From NCBI GenBank assembly GCA_023256455.1, contig JAGDXN010000088.1, positions 4,910 through 14,177 on the forward strand: 9,268 nt of DNA, in the 5' to 3' direction. The notes beneath the pieces were generated by a model. The model worked only from the letters and a program-made list of their open reading frames with translations, did not search any database and was not told the DNA's origin. The DNA is from Cuniculiplasma sp. GTDB taxonomy: Archaea > Thermoplasmatota > Thermoplasmata > Thermoplasmatales > Thermoplasmataceae. Below, one piece after another: positions 6,541 through 9,268 of this stretch. The position numbers and the translations under genes were made by a program. Position 1 is the first letter of the stretch. Each line of letters begins with the position of its first letter.

Positions 6541-7323
6541 CTATGAGTCCTTTGATCGAAATAGGTAATCACCAACCCTCCTGGCTCTGTCAATTAAATC
6601 TCCATTTCCTGTAATATTCAGGAATAGCTTCTCAAGAAAACCGCTTTCTCCATCACCCTGAAGATCATCCATATTTCCCTCAAGGACCCTTTTACCCTTA
6701 TTCAGAATCTGCACCCTCTGGCACACAATTTCAGCTATGTCAAGAAGATGGGTTGAAAATATTACGAAGTGCCCTGTGGACGTCATCTCCTTTATAACTT
6801 CCTTCACAACAATGATGGACGCAGGGTCAAGACCATTGAGAGATTCATCCAGAATAAGTATTTGGGGATCAGACGCAAGTGCTGATAATATGGATATTTT
6901 CTGTTTTGTTCCAAAGGAGAGCGTGCCTATGGGCTTTCCCATAACTCCTGATATGGAAAGGGCGTCGGCAATTCTTTCCTTTCTTTTGTAATAATCAGTA
7001 TCAGAATCCTTTCTGACCTTTGCATAAGTATCACAATATTCGTCGCCAGTGAGTGTTTCATAGAGTACCGGGACCTCAGGAACATAGGAAATGCTGGTAC
7101 TGCTGAATTTTTTATAGTCTTCCACCTCCTTTCCATCAATCATTATGGTTCCTGAATCCATTTTAACAATTCCTGCCATTATTCTCAGGGCAGTGGTCTT
7201 ACCCGATCCATTGGGCCCCAGTATGCCCTCCACAACACCCGAATTGAATATTAGGTTTAGATCATCAAGAGCGAGAGTTTTTCCATAACTTTTTGATACA
7301 TTGATCAGTTCAATTTTTTCCGT
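6541..7323 (-). CDS. ABC transporter ATP-binding subunit with unclear start codon
   Basis: This cytosolic ATPase subunit powers the permease encoded just downstream. Numbered from 7323 (260 residues), it has KIELINVSKSYGKTLALDDL with the A-loop tyrosine Y13, Walker A GPNGSGKTT (36-44), VPEVPVLYETLTG in the Q-loop region with Glu in place of Gln, signature LSFGTKQ (135-141), Walker B ILILDE (155-160), D-loop SLNGLDP and switch H192 (STHLL). All ATPase motifs are intact. The start is the odd part: the first ATG/GTG/TTG in frame is GTG 7233, which would cut off the conserved first 30 residues including the A-loop, yet upstream to the in-frame TAA (7327-7329) there is none. ACG at 7323 stands where an ATG is expected; alternatively one extra A in the A6 run at 7314-7319 would join the frame to ATG 7343. 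Confidence 0.85.
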   Translation of the reverse strand, partial: TEKIELINVSKSYGKTLALDDLNLIFNSGVVEGILGPNGSGKTTALRIMAGIVKMDSGTIMIDGKEVEDYKKFSSTSISYVPEVPVLYETLTGDEYCDTYAKVRKDSDTDYYKRKERIADALSISGVMGKPIGTLSFGTKQKISILSALASDPQILILDESLNGLDPASIIVVKEVIKEMTSTGHFVIFSTHLLDIAEIVCQRVQILNKGKRVLEGNMDDLQGDGESGFLEKLFLNITGNGDLIDRARRVGDYLFRSKDS

Positions 7324-7324
7324 A

Positions 7325-7370
7325 CTTTATTAATAGTTTCCATCCTAAAATAGTTTTTACAATTAAATAA
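7325..7370 (-). promoter_or_regulatory. Candidate promoter elements of the ABC cassette
   Basis: Two A/T-rich minus-strand elements are possible TATA boxes: TTATTTAATT (7361-7370), centred about 23-25 nt before ATG 7343, and TATTAATAAAG (7325-7335), centred about 25 nt before the CTG/ATC codons at 7308-7303. Which one is used bears directly on where the ATPase starts. Neither has independent support. Confidence 0.3.
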
Positions 7371-7401
7371 GGTCATTTACCTTCCATGGTACTTTCAAAA
7401 T

Positions 7402-7437
7402 AAGGAATTGGATTCTTTTGCTTTCCATTAATTCCTT
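7402..7437. repeat. 8-bp inverted repeat with 20-nt spacer
   Basis: AAGGAATT (7402-7409) and AATTCCTT (7430-7437) are perfect inverted copies. They lie about 60-95 nt upstream of the ABC ATPase and could be a dimeric regulator site or an RNA stem; chance is also possible in A/T-rich sequence. Confidence 0.35.
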
Positions 7438-7562
7438 TCGTTTATTCATTTTAAATTTTCTCTCTCTATTTGATGCCATATAAGGTGAACGCAGGGGAGA
7501 ATGAAAGGTAAAAGGTTTTCCAAAATTTGAGGATTAAATTGTAATGACTGTATTGCAAACAT

Positions 7563-7582
7563 TATGGGATTCAAATTCCATA
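7563..7582. repeat. Small hairpin in the intergenic stretch
   Basis: TATGGGA (7563-7569) pairs with TTCCATA (7576-7582) as a 7-bp stem with one G-T wobble and a 6-nt loop. It is not followed by a T run on the plus strand, so it is not an obvious terminator. Confidence 0.3.
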
Positions 7583-7679
7583 CTATTTGATTTTTGTTTA
7601 ATGTTCCAGGCGAATTAAATTTTCAATTTTTACATCTGTATATAAGGAGATTTCCATTATTTTCCAGCGATTCAATATT

Positions 7680-7685
7680 AAAAAA
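7680..7685 (-). terminator. T6 terminator after the ferritin/VIT1 gene
   Basis: On the minus strand six T occur 15 nt past the TGA stop at 7700-7702, followed by A/T-rich sequence. This fits U-tract termination in archaea; no stem precedes it. Confidence 0.4.
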
Positions 7686-7699
7686 TAAGTATGGTGGAA

Positions 7700-8731
7700 T
7701 CAGGTTATGTACAGATGGAAATATGTATGGAATATGAATCCAACGCCATAGGTTGTTGCTGCAGCCAGAAGGGAAAGAATCGCAGCCCTTGAGGACGATT
7801 TCAATATGGATGTATTCAGAGCTATGGCTATCAACCCATTGCTTATGGCCTGAACAATTGCAACCAGTGCGACTGCAATTATGAGCGATATGAATCCAAG
7901 GGGAAAAAGAAAGGGTGTTATGGGAAATATGGCTCCAAAGACATAGGATAAGCCCGTTGTAAGTGCTGAATCCTTCGATCTTCCCTCCTGTTTTTTTATT
8001 TCCTTTTTTGATGCTCCTTCCGTATCATTTTCCAGCAACATCTGCCTTTTTATTGTGGATATCCTGAACTCGCTTTCAGAGGCCTTTGAAAGATAGGCGC
8101 CAAGGGTCATGCTGATGGTTCCACCGATTCCCACAACAAGGCCGCTCATGGCTATGATGAAATTATTATCAATGATAGCAGTTAAACCTGCAATGGCGGC
8201 AAGCACTTCAACCAGTCCATCGCTCATTCCATAGATGAATGACTGGATTCTGTCAAGAAATTCTTCTCTCCTCTCGCTCATATCGCTAAAAAGGCTCTCA
8301 TGGCTGATTTCATCTTCAATGATACTGGACAGGCCCGATGAAATATCCTTATCTTTTACCTTTTTCAGAAAATTTCTGTATTTTATTATTCCCTCGACCT
8401 CTCCCCTTTCCATAAGGTTTATGGTGAGATTCAGTCCAATGATTCTTGTAAGGAGAAGAAGAAAGAACAGTTTTACCCTGTATGGTTTAATATGTTCCTT
8501 ACTTTTTTCTTCAGCATTCATCTTTGAAGCCCAGTAATTTGCGTGGTAATCCTCAGTCTCAGAGAGTTTTTTCAAGCTCTTGCTTATTTTTTTATTCTTC
8601 AATCTTTCACTTAATCTGAGATAAAACTCTCTGTCTGTAATCTCATCCCTGTAAAATTCCCTGATCATATCTTCTTCCTGATTCGCTTCCATTGGGTATA
8701 CAATACATTGCTGTAATAAATCTCTATGCAT
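7700..8731 (-). CDS. Ferritin-like (rubrerythrin-type) domain fused to VIT1/CCC1 membrane domain
   Basis: This is a probable iron (or manganese) transporter in the membrane with its own metal-sensing or oxidising domain, like the erythrin-VIT1 (MbfA) group. The 343 residues split in two. The N-terminal four-helix domain (about 15-150) has diiron-type ligands: E30, E60-x2-H63, E108/E111, E141-x2-H144. The C-terminal VIT1/CCC1 part (about 160-343) begins with FIYGMSDGLVEVLAAIAGLT, has GGTISMTLGAYLSKASESE (203-221), a charged cytosolic stretch (about 222-255) and three more membrane helices. In the GAYLS segment Ala replaces the Glu common in plain VIT1 proteins. ATG 8731 fits a TATA-like element at leaderless distance; M14 is an alternative start. 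It is divergent from the aminotransferase gene. The substrate is inferred from family. Confidence 0.88.
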   Translation of the reverse strand: MHRDLLQQCIVYPMEANQEEDMIREFYRDEITDREFYLRLSERLKNKKISKSLKKLSETEDYHANYWASKMNAEEKSKEHIKPYRVKLFFLLLLTRIIGLNLTINLMERGEVEGIIKYRNFLKKVKDKDISSGLSSIIEDEISHESLFSDMSERREEFLDRIQSFIYGMSDGLVEVLAAIAGLTAIIDNNFIIAMSGLVVGIGGTISMTLGAYLSKASESEFRISTIKRQMLLENDTEGASKKEIKKQEGRSKDSALTTGLSYVFGAIFPITPFLFPLGFISLIIAVALVAIVQAISNGLIAIALNTSILKSSSRAAILSLLAAATTYGVGFIFHTYFHLYIT

Positions 8732-8750
8732 GGGATATATTTACGAGATT

Positions 8751-8760
8751 CGTATTATAC
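8751..8760 (-). promoter_or_regulatory. Probable TATA box of the ferritin/VIT1 gene
   Basis: The minus strand reads GTATAATACG, containing the palindrome GTATNATAC, centred about 25 nt before ATG 8731. The spacing fits a leaderless transcript. A second A/T element (8735-8742) could instead serve M14. Confidence 0.4.
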
Positions 8761-8782
8761 TTCCGACTTTCATTGCATAATC

Positions 8783-8790
8783 TATATATT
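8783..8790 (+). promoter_or_regulatory. Probable TATA box of the aminotransferase gene
   Basis: TATATATT is centred about 26 nt before position 8812. Transcription starting there would place the ribosome-binding site AGGTGAT at the extreme 5' end of the message, or start it at the upstream GTG. Confidence 0.45.
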
Positions 8791-8810
8791 TACAGAGGTC
8801 ATATTAAGCC

Positions 8811-8817
8811 AGGTGAT
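8811..8817 (+). promoter_or_regulatory. Ribosome-binding site of the aminotransferase gene
   Basis: AGGTGAT matches the archaeal Shine-Dalgarno consensus and ends four bases before GTG 8822, which favours that start. The site itself contains an in-frame GTG (8813-8815) that could be a leaderless start. Confidence 0.6.
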
Positions 8818-8821
8818 TTTT

Positions 8822-9268
8822 GTGCAGGAAAGTATTGAAAACAGTTTTAAGAAAGGAGTAAGTATAAAGGTAACCCCACCGGGTCCAAATGCCAAAAAGA
8901 TAGTTGAAGAGGATACCAAATATCTTGCCACAAGTACAAAATCCCTCCCAGTGGTTGCAAGAAGAGCAAGCGGCGTATATATTGAAGATGTTGACGACAA
9001 TGTGCTCATAGATTTTGCTGCAGGTATAAGTGTAAACAATATGGGTCATATACATCCCTATATTACAGAAAAGGTTCAGGAGCAGCTCTGGAAGTTGTGG
9101 CATTTTGCAGGAACAGATTTCTATTATAAGGAGCAGGTTGATGCCGCAAGGGCACTGGAAGAAGTCACACCAGGAAAGTTTGAAAAAAAGGTGTTTTTCA
9201 CAAACAGTGGAACCGAAAGCAATGAGGCAGCCATAAAGTTTGCAAAGGTAAATAAGAAGAAGCAGCAG
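8822..9268 (+). CDS. Class-III PLP-dependent aminotransferase, 5' part
   Basis: This enzyme of the 4-aminobutyrate/acetylornithine-type aminotransferase family transfers amino groups using pyridoxal phosphate in the cytosol. Only the first 149 codons are in the window; full members have about 430-450, so the catalytic lysine is not visible. Seen are the archaeal-type TPPGPNAKKIVEEDTKYLAT (18-37), VYIEDVDDNVLIDFAAGISV (52-71) and the cofactor phosphate-binding NSGTESNEAAIKFAK (128-142). GTG 8822 is chosen because AGGTGAT lies four bases before it; GTG 8813 in frame would add three residues. It is divergent from the ferritin/VIT1 gene across 90 nt. Substrate cannot be decided: the pattern resembles archaeal broad-specificity omega-aminotransferases or amino-acid racemases more than biosynthetic ArgD. 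Confidence 0.9.
   Translation, partial: MQESIENSFKKGVSIKVTPPGPNAKKIVEEDTKYLATSTKSLPVVARRASGVYIEDVDDNVLIDFAAGISVNNMGHIHPYITEKVQEQLWKLWHFAGTDFYYKEQVDAARALEEVTPGKFEKKVFFTNSGTESNEAAIKFAKVNKKKQQ

Larger units (their letters stand above)
7344..7699. other. 356-bp A/T-rich stretch without a convincing gene
   Basis: No recognisable protein or RNA gene was found here. It holds an 8-bp inverted repeat (7402-7437), a small hairpin (7563-7582), a T-run terminator for the gene to the right (7680-7685), a TATA-like CTGTATATAAGG (7636-7647) readable on either strand, and a 28-codon minus-strand reading frame (7363-7449, beginning MNKRKELMESKR) that ends 20 nt before ATG 7343. The short frame has no Shine-Dalgarno site and matches nothing known to me. 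Confidence 0.6.

Noticed and set aside
7363..7449. 28-codon minus-strand frame as a gene
   Set aside because: It has no Shine-Dalgarno site, no recognisable motif and is within the length expected by chance; kept only as part of the intergenic description.
7563..7583. tRNA T-arm-like GATTCAAATTC in the intergenic stretch
   Set aside because: TTCAAAT resembles a T loop, but only three of five T-stem pairs form and no matching acceptor, D or anticodon arms lie upstream.
8804..9103. Minus-strand frames opposite the aminotransferase
   Set aside because: They are cysteine- and tyrosine-rich shadows of a clear plus-strand aminotransferase.
1..9268. Mobile elements, CRISPR arrays or defence systems
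   Set aside because: No transposase, integrase, terminal repeats, spaced direct repeats or defence domains were seen on either strand.

Overview
The window looks like chromosomal DNA of an archaeon, most likely a euryarchaeon of the Thermoplasmatales kind. The evidence is a cluster of archaeal/eukaryotic-type information genes (S19e, PDCD5-like, L39e, L31e, aIF6), a short archaeal-type PyrE, FtsZ, A/T-rich TATA-like elements about 26 nt before many first-gene start codons (leaderless style), AGA/AGG/ATA-rich codon use, and internal operon genes with Shine-Dalgarno sites matching GGAGGTGAT. The order-level assignment is an inference from general resemblance, not from a search. No insertion sequence, CRISPR array, rRNA or tRNA gene was found.

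Layout from left to right: a pyrF gene cut by the left edge (-), ftsZ (-), a divergent promoter region, a START/SRPBCC-like protein with a four-cysteine tail (+), and pyrE (+). pyrE converges on and overlaps by 4 nt the end of a five-gene minus-strand operon transcribed rps19e > pdcd5 > rpl39e > rpl31e > aif6. Upstream of that operon on the same strand is a two-gene ABC export cassette (ATPase then permease), then a 356-bp A/T-rich stretch without a convincing gene. Next come a ferritin-like/VIT1 membrane fusion protein (-) and, divergent from it, the 5' part of a class-III aminotransferase (+) cut by the right edge.

Functional reading: pyrE and pyrF encode the last two steps of de novo UMP synthesis and lie on either side of the cell-division gene ftsZ. 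The S19e-aIF6 operon is a conserved ribosome and translation block. The ferritin/VIT1 protein points to iron handling. The ABC cassette has no predictable substrate.

Most notable points: (1) the ABC ATPase has a fully conserved N-terminus but no ATG/GTG/TTG where it should start, next to an A6 run; (2) a hairpin plus T6 terminator for pyrE lies inside the aif6 coding sequence; (3) the START-like protein carries an unexplained Cys4 tail; (4) operon-leading genes look leaderless while internal genes use strong ribosome-binding sites that overlap the previous stop codon. I did not see a clearly new multi-gene system; the region is mostly housekeeping with a few odd details.
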